Below are positions 41,824-52,796 of a stretch of 64,000 bases of DNA, piece by piece. Made by a program: the position numbers and the translations under genes. The stretch comes from Bolinopsis microptera (lineage: Eukaryota > Ctenophora > Tentaculata > Lobata > Bolinopsidae): positions 14,393,337-14,457,336 of the forward strand of contig NC_087080.1 in the NCBI RefSeq assembly GCF_026151205.1. Direction: 5' to 3'. A model generated the notes under the pieces. The model was given only the letters and a program-made list of their open reading frames with translations. It had not been told where the DNA came from and searched no databases. The first letter of the stretch is position 1. Each line of letters begins with the position of its first letter.

Positions 41824-42287
41824 CTCTTAGGTTAGATAATAGACAATAACAGCGTAGTGTTGTTGTATTTTACTGGGAGTGAAATGTAATGCGTGTTTTC
41901 GAATATAATCGGCGGGTTTATACTTTTGCATTTCAACTGCGATAGTGAAGTCCCGGCCGTAGGCACGGGTTACACTACTACTAGTATTGTACACATCTAT
42001 AGAATTACCCTCATAGCGTAGTTTATATGGGCAGGATGACTGGGACGAAGTATGTAATTGTAATATTATCAATTATAACTGTTCGTCATAACTAGGGTTG
42101 CCATTATCGGTACAATTTTTTAATCGCGATAATTGATAACTTTTTCAAAATTATCGCGATAATATCGGTTATCGGCGATAAATTTGGCAAGATAATAGAA
42201 GTAATATTTTTTTGCACTCTGCATACTTGAATTATGCTCCTATGCTATGTAACCTTGTTACATCATCATTATATAGTTACATATCAT

Positions 42288-42915
42288 CAAGGTTGTTAAA
42301 TACGTCAAATTTTCGTGAAAGAATACGACGTATTCGGTTCTAATAAAGAATACGTCGTAATACGCCGGAATACGGTAATTTCTATGGATTGTTAAATACG
42401 TCCAAGAATACGCCATAATACGCCGTAATACGCTGATTTGTCAAAATTAAACATTACAGCTGCGCGCCACCCTCATCATTGATCATGCATTAAAGGAGTG
42501 CAGTTATACATGATAACTTAAATTTGTAATCAAATTTCATGGATAATCCGATAAGCTAACATTTTTTGCGAAATTATCAATTACATATTATAATACATAT
42601 TTAATGATTTTGATGTTCAGAGAGCGAGAAGTTCGTCAAGATCAGTCAGCTTCACAGTGCACTACTCCGGTCTGGGAATTAATTTTTCAGTTTGTTAGCC
42701 GTCAGTAATTACTAATTAGGGATTAGAGGCTGCTCCTAAAACGATCTCGCAATTATCAAAGTTTAAGACCATTTTCTAAAGTTCAGTCCCCTCAACATAT
42801 TTGAATTTTTGAATTTTTTGAATAAAAAATACGTCGTAATACGTCAATTTTCGAGGATTAATACGTATTCGTATTCCAATACGTATTCCCTCCAAATACG
42901 TATTTAACAACCTTG
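42288..42915. mobile_element. hAT-like MITE with ATACG(N)CGTAT motifs, copy 1
   Basis: Termini CAAGGTTGTTAAATACGT and ATACGTATTTAACAACCTTG, flanked by the exact 8-bp duplication CATATCAT (42280-42287 and 42916-42923). Subterminal regions are dense in AATACGNCGTAATACG-type motifs. No ORF. Confidence 0.93.
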
Positions 42916-43573
42916 CATATCATGAATTGAATTGAATTTTTTTAAATGCAGAAATATTGAGTCTGGAGTCATGACAAATCCTTAATAAAATTAATATCGG
43001 TAAAATTCGAACTTCGAAGATAAAAATAGAAAACTTTGATAGCATTATCGTGTGCTTTATTGCTCAATGCTTTGTTATAGAATCAATTGCATTATTGGCA
43101 TTGCCCTTTAACAAGCCCATATTTCATCGACAAATGTTCTCTAAGGCCTATTGTTTCTTCTGCAGAGAATTAGAATAACGTATCAAGGTTTACTTCGTGA
43201 TCATTCTGCATTCTTGATATTATACATCTGCATCTAGAATACCGGGGTAACGTTACCAGCGATACGAAGTTAAGTTTATTTCTCTTGACAATTGACATAT
43301 CGTGTACGTAGCCTATCAAGAAGGGTTCTCTTTGTCAAATAATTTATTGTCCAATCTGGTAATGCATTATCAACTTGCTATCTGATGATAGTGCCGCCAT
43401 AGTGCCGCCATAGTGCAACGAGAGTGCCACAACAGTGCCGTCGGGATTCGGATGTATGACCGAACTTTCTGTATATATATTCCTGATTTTAAAAGTAATT
43501 ATACTTTCCGGTGTTTTTGATGTTCTGTCATGAAAAACGTGTGATCCTAGCAATAGTTACGGCATGTATAAAG

Positions 43574-44000
43574 CAGAGTTGAAAAATACGTATTTTACGA
43601 ATTTTATAAAATATCAAAAATACGTTAAATACGGCGTATTTTATTTTCGTTGAATAAAATACGTAAAAAGTGTTATTGTACCATTGATAGCTCCAATAAA
43701 GTAATAAGTACTATTGCTTTATATAAATTTACGATTTTATCAAAACTCGCGTAGCTCTGTCGTTTTTCACCTCGCATATGACTTCAGAGTACTGGGCACG
43801 TGCTATACTAAAGCATTAAAGCGTTGAAGTTAAATAGAAATGTGTCTGAAAAAAATGCAAACGAATGACATAACTTTAGTCTTTGAATGAAATTTTAAGA
43901 AAAACGCATTTTAACGTATTTTTGACGTATTTTATTTCTAAGCAAAAATACGCAAAATACGGCGTATTTAAAAAATTATCTCACGTACTTTTCAACTCTG
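43574..44000. mobile_element. hAT-like MITE with ATACG(N)CGTAT motifs, copy 2 (different ends)
   Basis: Termini CAGAGTTGAAAAATACGT and ACGTACTTTTCAACTCTG. Flanks are GTATAAAG (43566-43573) and GTATAAAC (44001-44008), 7 of 8 matching. AAATACGGCGTATTTTA motifs near both ends resemble those of the element at 42288, so the two are relatives with diverged tips. Confidence 0.85.
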
Positions 44001-44329
44001 GTATAAACGCTATCCTTTCCACCGTGAATATCATTGCACCTTGCAAATATCTCGACCATTCCTAATAATCGTGTGCCTGGCAACAATCCCGCCCACATTG
44101 GGACTTAGGTTTTGAGAAATTATATTAGCAGTCTCGCGTGTATCAAGTATCACACTTATTTCAAGATATCTCAGCTTCTGATTGGAGTTAAACGCTCATC
44201 TTGGGCATTGAAATGGTCAGAATCATTGAGCGGGATAGAGCATAGTTTTAAAGTTTACTGACTTCAGGTTATTGAATAATTAAGTCAAACCCTATTTTTA
44301 CGCTCTCGCAAGTATGGTCACTACAATGG

Positions 44330-44712
44330 TGAAAATATTTTTTAAATGAACTTTTTCCGAAAACCAACTCATTTCGTACCCCAAATTAAATCATGGTATT
44401 TGGGGAATTTTTCATTTCTTAATATTTTACAAAAATAAAACCCAATATTTGAGCAAATCAATAAAATAAAATATGAAATTTGAAAAATTACAAGACAATT
44501 TCCTCTTGATCTTCTGGTTCAGGGACGTTTCTCTCTCCAGTGTAGTCCCGGGTGTGATACTAGTGTTCATTTGTTAGATGAATCATATTACTATAGTGAT
44601 ATTAAATCGACAAAGTCATAATTAAAGAAAATATGTGAAAAATGATTTGGGGGGAAAATATGGTGTTCATTCCGAAAATATTCGGAAAACCACCGCATTT
44701 CGTACCTTTTAT
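44330..44712 (-). pseudogene. Decayed relative of the HIRAN-bearing transposon
   Basis: At 44488-44553 the minus strand reads TRDYTGERNVPEPEDQEEIV then L and stop, which parallels the C-terminus of the ORF at 31614 (WEYTGEQRETE...EEDEEIDL). Outer sequences also match the family: CCGAAAACCAACTCATTTCG near 44350 and AAAACCACCGCATTTCGTAC near 44690. The HIRAN domain itself is deleted. Confidence 0.7.
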
Positions 44713-44726
44713 TTTTAGATATGTCT

Positions 44727-44985
44727 CGCTCGCTTTTCCCATTCATTCACGGCTTACGAATTGTATAAATAAGTTTTGATTGATTGCATCAATCAGATGC
44801 TGTAAAAATGTCTTTGGGTTGCGTTCGGGTCGATACCTAGTATTTCGGGGTAAGGGACAAGGGTGGTAGTTATTTACTTATTGAACAAGCTGAAGTTTAT
44901 TGAATCTTCATTGCCGCGAGTACAGCTGCCTTGGGGTAGTTCTTCTTAATCTATTACAATTGTAAATGAATGGGAAAAGCGAGCG
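44727..44985. mobile_element. 259-bp MITE-like inverted-repeat element
   Basis: Perfect 21-bp inverted ends: CGCTCGCTTTTCCCATTCAT then T at 44727-44747, and the complement at 44965-44985. No target duplication recognised. Confidence 0.65.
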
Positions 44986-45388
44986 ACCGATTTCATTCTC
45001 GGTATCATTTTGCATTTGAGAACGGTCAATCAAATTAATATCATTTCCTTTTGTTTGGGAAAGAGAGACACTGGCAGCGGTCCACTCTACCCATGATTAT
45101 GAGTTTTGGTAAAATATCATCTCTTTTTGATTATAATGTCAGGGTACTTTGTAAAGTCGAAATATAAACTGATATCTTCATTAATAAGGAGGAAGTTTCA
45201 ACGGTTTCGAAATTTTTCCTTTAAAAACATTTCCTTGTGTTTAGGGAAGCATATCGGTCGATCACTGACTGAATATGCCACTTAATACTCATTCAAGTTG
45301 GCATTAAATTCATATACTTACTTGTACTTGATTAGGTCTCCTCAATCATTCGAGTGGCCTGCACCAATGAACTCCCGTTTGTGACGTA

Positions 45389-47394
45389 TCATCTCCCTCC
45401 AAAGTTTGTCATGGGAAGCCAGATCTGACACCCGTAGGATAGAACAGGAACAATCAGAGTGTCGAAAAGCTTAAACACAGTTGTCTTCCGGAGGTATCGA
45501 AGGTCAAGCATACTCTTGAGAGAGAAGTAGCTCCGGAGCCCTTTTTGTCTAAGCTTTATCTGAGCAAGTTTTAATGATCCCGTGAGTGTGAACGTAATTC
45601 CAAGATATGTGTACTCACGCACTGATGGCAAGGTCATTTCCCCGTAGACAAAATTAGTACTGTCCTTGAGCACCCGTCCTGCCCGGTTAAACACCATAAT
45701 TGCTGTTTTTGATATGTTAACCGATAACCCCCACTCTTGACAGTAGGTGTGTAAAACTTCTAACATTCTTTGTAGACTCTCTTGATCGAGAGCCAACAGA
45801 ATCAGGTCATCGGCCCAGAGGAGGTGGGTTACTCTAGTACTTTTCAGTAATGGTACTTCGACATTTTCCATAGAATTAAGGTCTTCTAATAGTTGGTGTA
45901 TGAAGCATTTGAAGAGTTCTGGAGACATGGGGTGTCCTTGTTCAGTCCCGCAAAGAACATCGATCTTTTCAGAGAGCTTGTTCAAGAGCTTGATTTTTGC
46001 TTTGGAGTTTGTGTACATGAACTCCATGCAACCAAAGAATCTTCCTTTGATGCCTAGTTTCCAGAGTTTGTACAAGAGTGCCTCCCGGCAGACTGTATCA
46101 AACGCTTTGGCGTAGTCAACAAAACAGGAGAACAATCTGCCTTTGTTAGCTTTTACATATTTTTCTATGCAAGTCGACAGTGTCAATATATGATCTGCTG
46201 TTTGCGCGTTTTTGCAAAACCCCAGTTGATTGGGGGTGCCAGGGTTTGTCTCAGCACGGAATTTTATAAGTCTCTGGAGGATAATACTTGCAAACAGTTT
46301 TCCCACGTTGCTGGCTACTGCAATTGCCCTATAGTTGTTGGGATCGTAGATGTTGCCTTTTTTGTGCAGAGGCGTCACAACAGATGTTCCCCAGGGATAA
46401 ACTCTGTGTGATAAACATAGGTTAAAGAGATGCAGTATAGCGCACTGCATATGTTTTCCTGAGAGTTTGAGAAATTCATTGGGGATTAAATCCTCCGACA
46501 CTACTTTCCCTTTCTTGAGCACTCGAGTACAAGCCAACAGTTCTTCGGAGCTTATGTCTTGGTCAAGGATTTCTGTGAGTGTTTGCTGGGTGGCATCTCT
46601 GTCCATTTCGTCTTGTAGTTCTTTTATTTTCTTTGGGCTGATCGATGGTTTACTATACAGCTCTTTGAAGAATTTGCTGAAGTTAAGCATATCAAAGACG
46701 TCCAATTTGCTTCCACTTGTCTTCATATCTTTAAGCCTCTTGAAACGGGACCAGTTAATATTTTTGCCTCGTTCGATGTCACTACATAGGTCCTCTATGA
46801 ATGTAGACTTTTTAAGTTTTGTGAGTTTCCGATATGATCGTCGACTTTCATAGTAAGAGTCTCTGAGTTTTTTATTCGTAGGATTTTTGCCGTAACTTTT
46901 GGACAGTTTGTTCAACTCCCGCTTGCCGTTTATACAACTTACATCAAACCACGGAGCTTTGGGCTTCATCCTTTGTCTCCTTTTTCTTTTTCCGCTCACT
47001 ATTTTCCTATCTGGCTTGTTCCTCGGACCCTTTGTCGGAAGAATAACATCGGCAATGTCTTGGAAGATAGATACGAGTTCTTCATTACGACACAAAACTT
47101 GTTCTCTGTCTGTGCATTGGGTTTCCGCGATTCGGGTTATTTTCTGAACAAATTCTGGCGAATTCTGGATCGCATGAAACTGAAATTGAAGTTTCTCGTC
47201 CTCATTATCCCATTTGTATTTTTTAGGTGCGTCTTCTAGTGTTTCAAGTAGATCCTCTGCATCAACCAAGTTGTGTTTGTGCTTTATTTTGCAGATGCAC
47301 GGCTTGTGGTCAGAAAATTTGTTAAGATTCTGCACTTGGAATGACAGCACAGATTCCAACAATTCAGGTGTGACTGCCATATAGTCAACTACGC
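45389..47394 (-). pseudogene. LINE ORF2, endonuclease end and reverse transcriptase
   Basis: The frame is open from the transposon border through ASVVDYMAVTPELL and the endonuclease end motif FSDHKPC, a basic linker, then the reverse transcriptase: KKGKVVSEDLIPNEFLKL, NNYRAIAVASNVGKLF, VDYAKAFDTVCREAL, GTEQGHPMSPELF, and catalytic WADDLILLA. Trp replaces the usual Tyr/Phe before ADD, and QGHPMSP replaces the commoner QGxPLSP. It stops at 45389, just after LSYGCQIWLP, so the C-terminal part normally found in non-LTR elements is missing. Confidence 0.9.
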
Positions 47395-47539
47395 TGGCAC
47401 CCCCACATCCAGAAACACGCCATCTTGCCAGGCATTCTGGGAGGAAATTTTTTTGGGAGGAAAAACGGGAGGAAAAAGAGGAAATTTTTGAGAAGTTACT
47501 CCTAAATTTCGAAATATTTTTTTGGAATATAAAGACAAA

Positions 47540-48289
47540 TTAATCGAGGAAAATGTTTCGATTGTATAAAAATCAAAGAGGAACATCCATAGCGTTTCAA
47601 ATAGTAGACCTCTATAACCAAATTGCTTCCATGGCTTTTATGCCTTTACAAAATTCAAAATTTTTCGCCTGCGGCGGGGGGGTTTGCACTCGCATTGCTC
47701 GTGAATTGGTCTATGCCATAGTCAGTGTGTATAACAACTTTGTGTCTATAACAACTTTCACAACATTTGACAGCATTCTAATATTTCTATCAATATTGTA
47801 AATAAAGTGCTAACAATTTTATCTCCTGATCTACTCATATTAAAAATATCTCTCCATACTCAATTAATCATATCCATTCACAATTATTGAGGCTTCAATA
47901 AATTCTCCTCTGACCCGCCTGTGCACATGTTGTAATCTGTAATGACTTCAGTCCTAAATCGGAGAGAAAGTCCGTCCAAACTGTCTTTCGGTCCAGGACA
48001 GTTCATATTTTAAAAATTACTACCGGTAGTACATTTTGGTGACCTCCAGTATCTCAATTGTGTCTCATGCCATCCATAATTACACAGCATATATCTGATC
48101 TCACCTAGCTAGTTTCTGTAATGGTCCGGAGCAGGAGTCAAGTCCCATGATAAATATTACTGAAGTCACTAAACATAAATTGACTTTAGATCTAACTTAC
48201 GTAATTAAACCACATTGTTATATGTTTTAATTTACAAACCTTTTTACTGTTAATTACTAGATAATTAAACGTTATCTCTCATTTCGCAG
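47540..48289. other. Captured non-coding DNA, upstream of CCT7 exons
   Basis: AT-rich DNA between the left transposon end and the first chaperonin exon. It is presumably the donor gene's upstream intron or promoter, but I recognise no feature. Confidence 0.45.
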
Positions 48290-48739
48290 CAACCCCGAAT
48301 CATCCTGTTGAAGGAGGGAACTGACACTTCCCAGGGAGTCCCTCAAATAGTGAGCAACATCAACGCTTGTCAGATGGTAGTGGAAGCTATCCGTACCACT
48401 CTTGGTCCCAGAGCCATGGACAAACTCATTCTGGATAGCAGAGGTAAGGAGTTTATTATCTACATCTGGTTTCTTTATTATGACAAGTAAGACTCCTCTA
48501 CCAAGTAGACTTTCGAGTGATGATACATAATTATCACATAATTAATACATTCTTTGATTCTAGGAATATATATTGTTTATTAGAAAATTAATAGTAATCT
48601 AACCAGTGAATTGATTCTGAAACTAATTACAGAGAAAGTAACGATTTGTAACTATGGTGCCACAATCCTTGGTTTACTGGACATCGTACATCCAGCAGCC
48701 AAAACATTGGTCGACATCACTAGATCTCAAGATGCCGAG
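48290..48739 (+). pseudogene. CCT7: Chaperonin CCT subunit eta (CCT7) fragment, two exons
   Basis: Exon 48290-48443 encodes [49 protein letters not shown]. Exon 48633-48739 encodes [35 protein letters not shown]. Borders are GT-AG and the phases join. This is the N-terminal equatorial part of the eta subunit of the cytosolic TRiC/CCT chaperonin, which folds actin and tubulin. The family-invariant NDGATI ATP-binding motif reads NYGATI here (GAT to TAT). The following exon (GDGTT region) is absent because the transposon end comes next. It lies within a mobile element, so it is a captured fragment rather than the working gene. Confidence 0.88.
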
Positions 48740-48776
48740 GTACACAAAACTTTGATTGAAATAACTTAGCAATGTT

Positions 48777-49026
48777 CCCACATCCAGAAACAAGCCATCT
48801 TGCCAGGCAGCCTGGGAGGAAATTTTTCCGGGGGGCTGCCTGGGTCTGCACCCCAAGAACCCCTGCCACAGCTTGCTCGCTTCGCTCGCTGCGCAGCTGG
48901 ATTGGACACGTCGACTTGCTTCGCTCGCCGACAGCCCCCTCCCCAAACTTGCGAGCGAAGCGAGCGGGCCACAGAATTTAGAAAAAAAAGCATCTGGGAG
49001 GAAATATAAAACTTTCTGGATGTGGG
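48777..49026. mobile_element. 250-bp MITE forming the right end of the capture element
   Basis: Begins CCCACATCCAGAAACAAGCC and ends TTTCTGGATGTGGG. Inside are inverted GCTCGCTTCGCTCGC and GCGAGCGAAGCGAGC blocks. Its left flank (AGCAATGTT, in the chaperonin intron) and right flank (CTGGCAC, in the LINE) do not match, so it did not insert here alone. Confidence 0.85.
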
Positions 49027-49033
49027 CTGGCAC

Positions 49034-49648
49034 CATTGTAGTTGACAGAGGTATATTCCCAAAAGATGTCTCCCAGTGTATTACCATTTAGCAGCGATAG
49101 TCGATTACAAGCAAGGAAATCTAACAGTAGGTTACCCCTAGAGTTAAGTACTTGATCCTTGCTTACTCTCCCGCTAGTCTTTGGATGGCTGGAGGGGATT
49201 TCATCTGGTTCAGAGTTAGGGTCGTCATCTTCAAAGTCGAAGTTTGTGTTTCCAGTACGGGCATTTAGGTCACCCACCAGCAAGATCTTGCCAAGATCGG
49301 GATTCTGAGCTTTAAAGTCAAGGAGGTGCTCTAATGTTGTCATGTAAGGGAGCCATCTCCAGCCTTGCGTTTTGACTTGTACGACGACTGCTCTGGTGAG
49401 TCGTAGACATTGATGATGGTGAACTTGTTTTCCATATCATTGGGATAGAAAGTAATAGCTTGGAAGTCAGGGCAATTTGTTTTGACTAGCTTTACTTGTT
49501 TTGAAATTGAGCGATGTACCCCAATGCAAATTCCACCCGATCGAGAGCCTTTCCTTGTGCTGTTGAAGCACTCATAGTTGGGGAGAAAAAAGTCCTGTTT
49601 GGTTTCTTGCAGGCAAAAGACGCTGCTTTGTGTCAGGATGTTGACAAA
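49034..49648 (-). pseudogene. LINE ORF2, central endonuclease part
   Basis: Minus-strand endonuclease motifs: VFCLQETKQDFF, RSGGICIGVHRS, NVYDSPEQSS, then (after a frameshift near 49385) LPYMTTLEHLLDF, LLVGDLNARTG, FLACNRLSLLNG, FWEYTSVNYNGA. GDLNARTG is the catalytic GDfN motif. The two neighbouring transposons cut the domain on both sides, and the frame resumes exactly beyond each. Confidence 0.88.
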
Positions 49649-51171
49649 GTCACTGTCTAAGATGAGAAGTACGGACTCGTTTAGGGGGAAAAGTACGTAC
49701 TTGTACGCAACTTTGAAAAGTCCGACTCATACGACGTACGACTCAGATAGAATTTTTTGTTTTTGAATTATTATCATCGGGGCCGTTGTAAAATATAATT
49801 GTTTGCCGATGTTAGAGAAAATATACCGTTCGCGAATAAATTAAACACACAATTCTTAGGTCAGGCAAGCATTTAAAAGTAAAACAAAAATTCTACAAAA
49901 TTGCGGCAAGTTTCCATAAACGATATTTTATGATCGTCGCCGATAATCGCTTATTGAGCGCTTTTTCGGCGCTTTTTAAAAAAAAAAACCGTTTACAATC
50001 GCTTTTTTTACGATTATAAACGGTTCAAAAAAAATCGCTTATAATCGACTATAATTGGTGTCATAATTCAAAAAAGCGCTTTTTTGAATTTAAAAGCGCT
50101 TATAAGCGCTTTTAAGCGCTTACTAGCGTCGCTGAGCGATTTGAAAGCGGTTTTCCAGTAGGATTAGCGCCAAAAACGGGTGGATAAGCGGTTGGCCGGA
50201 TAAGCGATTCGTAGGCACTTTTTTGAACCATTTATAAGCGATTATAAGCGCTTATAATTGGGGTGCAATTTAGCTGTTTGTAAAGCGCAAATAAAGCGCT
50301 TATAAGCGCTTTTAAAATTGAGTCAGGAAAACGCTATATTACATCTTACAACCGCTTATAATCGATTATAAGCGTTTTTTCAGAAATCGCTTATAACAGC
50401 TAATTCATCGCTATTTCACCGCTTTTACCGCTTTTCCTATCATCCATGGCCAGGTGAGCAGGAATTAAAAAGCGCTTATAAGCGCTTTTTCGATGCTGCC
50501 CCTAACCTGGTCGGAACAGGAGTGTGCCCGGAATTAAAAAGCGCTTATAAGCGCTTTTTCAATGCTGCCACTAACCTGGTCGGAACGGGGGAGTGCCCGG
50601 AATTAAAAAGCGCTTATAAGCGATTTCTCAATTCCCCTTAACCTGGTCGGAACTTGCATGTGATTTTCTGAGCAACCTGGGGTGCACCGGCAGAGTCAGG
50701 ATTTAAAAGCGCTTATAGGCGCTTATGATCGCTTTTCTACCGCTTTTTCTATCACCCATGGCCTGGTTGGCAAGAATTATAAAGCGCTTATAAGCTTTTT
50801 TTCAATGCTGCCCCTAACCTGTTCGGAACAGGGGTGTGCCCGGAATTGAAAGCGCATATGATCGCTTTTCTACCGCTTTTCCTATCACCCATGGCCTGGT
50901 TGGCAAGAATTAGAAAGCGCTTATAAGCGCTTTTTCAATGCTGCCACTAACCTGGTCGGAACGGGGGAGTGCCCGGAATTAAAAAGCGCTCATTAGCGCT
51001 TTTTTAATGCTGCGCTTATAAGCGATTTCTCAATTCCCCTTAACCTGGTCAGAACTGGAAATCAGTGTGCCCGCTTATAGTTATAAGTGCTTTTCTGTGC
51101 AACCTGGGGTCACCGGCAGAATCAGGATTTAAAAGCGCTTATAGGCGCTTATGATCGCTTTTCTACCGCTT

Positions 51172-51545
51172 CTACTAAATCGCTTGCCCAAATTTTAAGG
51201 AAATTCTTGTGAAAAGGCCCTTTGGGGCATGAAAATGATCTATATATGTGTATTTTTGGACGCTGATTCCGAATCACCCCCCATGACGTAGGGTTAAAAT
51301 GCATCCCTGGAGAGTTATGGGCAAAAATCCGTTTTGGTCACGTGACAGGCTAGGCTAGTAAAATACGAATTCGATTGTTTAGGGCCCGGGTTAGGGTTAT
51401 GCTTGTGGAACGGGTTATGGTTAACTTCGGGGTTATGGTTAGGGTTAGGGTTGGGATTAGGATTTATGTAAAACCGTTTTGTACGACTGCAAAACCATAA
51501 AAACCAAAGTCACGTGAAATTTTTGGGCGAGCGAATTAGTAAAAG
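51172..51545. mobile_element. TIR MITE, copy 2 (uninterrupted)
   Basis: CTACTAAATCGCTTGCCCAA to TTGGGCGAGCGAATTAGTAA, related to 29971-31006 but without its inner hAT-like insert and its 60-bp extra segment. It lies at the inner edge of the left arm of the foldback element. Confidence 0.8.
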
Positions 51546-52796
51546 CCGAGTTGGACTCCAATATATGGAACAAATATTTTACGAGTGTCACCCGTCAATT
51601 CTCGCAATCACGTTCAACATTGCGCTTCGCACAAATACGGCGCGCGCTAACATTGACTCTTAAAATAATCGGATTGCTTTAATGTTTAAGTACCCGGGTT
51701 TTTACGCTTGCAGTGGCGCCCCACCTCCCGGTGACACAGAGGCGGTACTTGTGCGAAAAAATGCTTGCAGCCTTGGCACGGATCTAAGCAATTTTATATT
51801 GGGTGTCAAAATTTTGTCCTCATATCTGCAATCTGACGTCGCACGTGGCAACATGAATACTGCGGGCGCGCGCACGAAGGCGAGTTGATGCTTTTCTTTA
51901 CTTGTGAAACAAGTGGCGCGAATTTTACCAGGTGACCCCAAGCTAGTATGTTCATAAGCATAGCCTGGCGTAATTAAACCCTCTAAAACGCGCAAATAGG
52001 CGTGTTTATGCGATTTTACAATCAAATAATCAGATTTTACAATCTAACTCAGCGCGCGGCTCTTGTAGTGCATACGTCACTTCTTTTTTATTGGTAGTTG
52101 GCGTGCACGTGATCTTTTGCGCGGCTCTAATTGGTTCTGAACGATCACGTGAATGCTAGTCCAATGAGCATTCGCACTTTTTTAGGGCGATGAAAGTCGT
52201 AATTCACTCAGCCCGAATAAAGATTTGGCGGAATGCAGATAATGACAGGCTGAGCGCCGCCCAGTAACGCGAATTGTAAGCACCCTGTCACCCGATCTTA
52301 AGGTGACGTACGACACTTCGTTTAACAAACTAATTAAAACGTTTTTTGTTTCCCGCTAGGCTCATTGGACCAGGTGAGCTTGCATGCTTGTGAATGTGAT
52401 TGTAAGTACAGCTGTACTGTAGTTTATACCTAATTACCCCTACTGCAGAAACTGCAAAGTGCGGGAAATTTTGGGAACCAATATATGGTTGCCAAAATCG
52501 ATGGAGGGTTGGCGGCTAGATCAAAGCTCAACGGCTTTGGATTAGGGGTGGACGATAAAATAAACTTGCTCAGATTTTAAAATTTTTTTGTAACACTGTT
52601 TTCTAGAGACTGTGAGAATTTTCACAATACCAAATTTGTCATACCTTTTTGGAAAGATCAGTGAGTTTCGCCTCACTAGCTGGGTGCCATTTGCTCTATC
52701 CAGAGCCCTTGCGCTTGCAGTAGCGCGCGCCCACTCACTTCTTGACGTACTTGTGAAACAAGCGCGCCCGAAGTGGCGCGAAAGCACATGGTTAGG
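51546..52796. other. Centre of the foldback element
   Basis: Contains several CACGTGA/ATTGG motifs (52090-52170). At 52538-52660 there is an inverted copy of the right end of the 30304-30898 element. Open frames such as 51682-51888 show no family match. No transposase is recognised. Confidence 0.6.

Larger units (their letters stand above)
47402..49026. mobile_element. Gene-capturing (Pack-type) DNA transposon carrying CCT7 exons
   Basis: Termini CCCACATCCAGAAAC (47402) and TTTCTGGATGTGGG (ending 49026) are inverted. The element is flanked by a 7-bp duplication CTGGCAC (47395-47401 and 49027-49033) whose removal restores the host LINE frame. A second copy of the left end (CCCACATCCAGAAACAAGCC) lies inside at 48777, so the element consists of a left end, about 1.3 kb including two chaperonin exons with introns, and a complete 250-bp MITE. 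No transposase is present. The 7-bp duplication does not settle the superfamily. Confidence 0.85.

Noticed and set aside
44977-45388. LINE 3' UTR with recognisable tail for the minus-strand element
   Set aside because: The ORF2 frame breaks after the YGCQIW motif and nothing downstream shows a LINE tail; the boundary cannot be placed from sequence alone.
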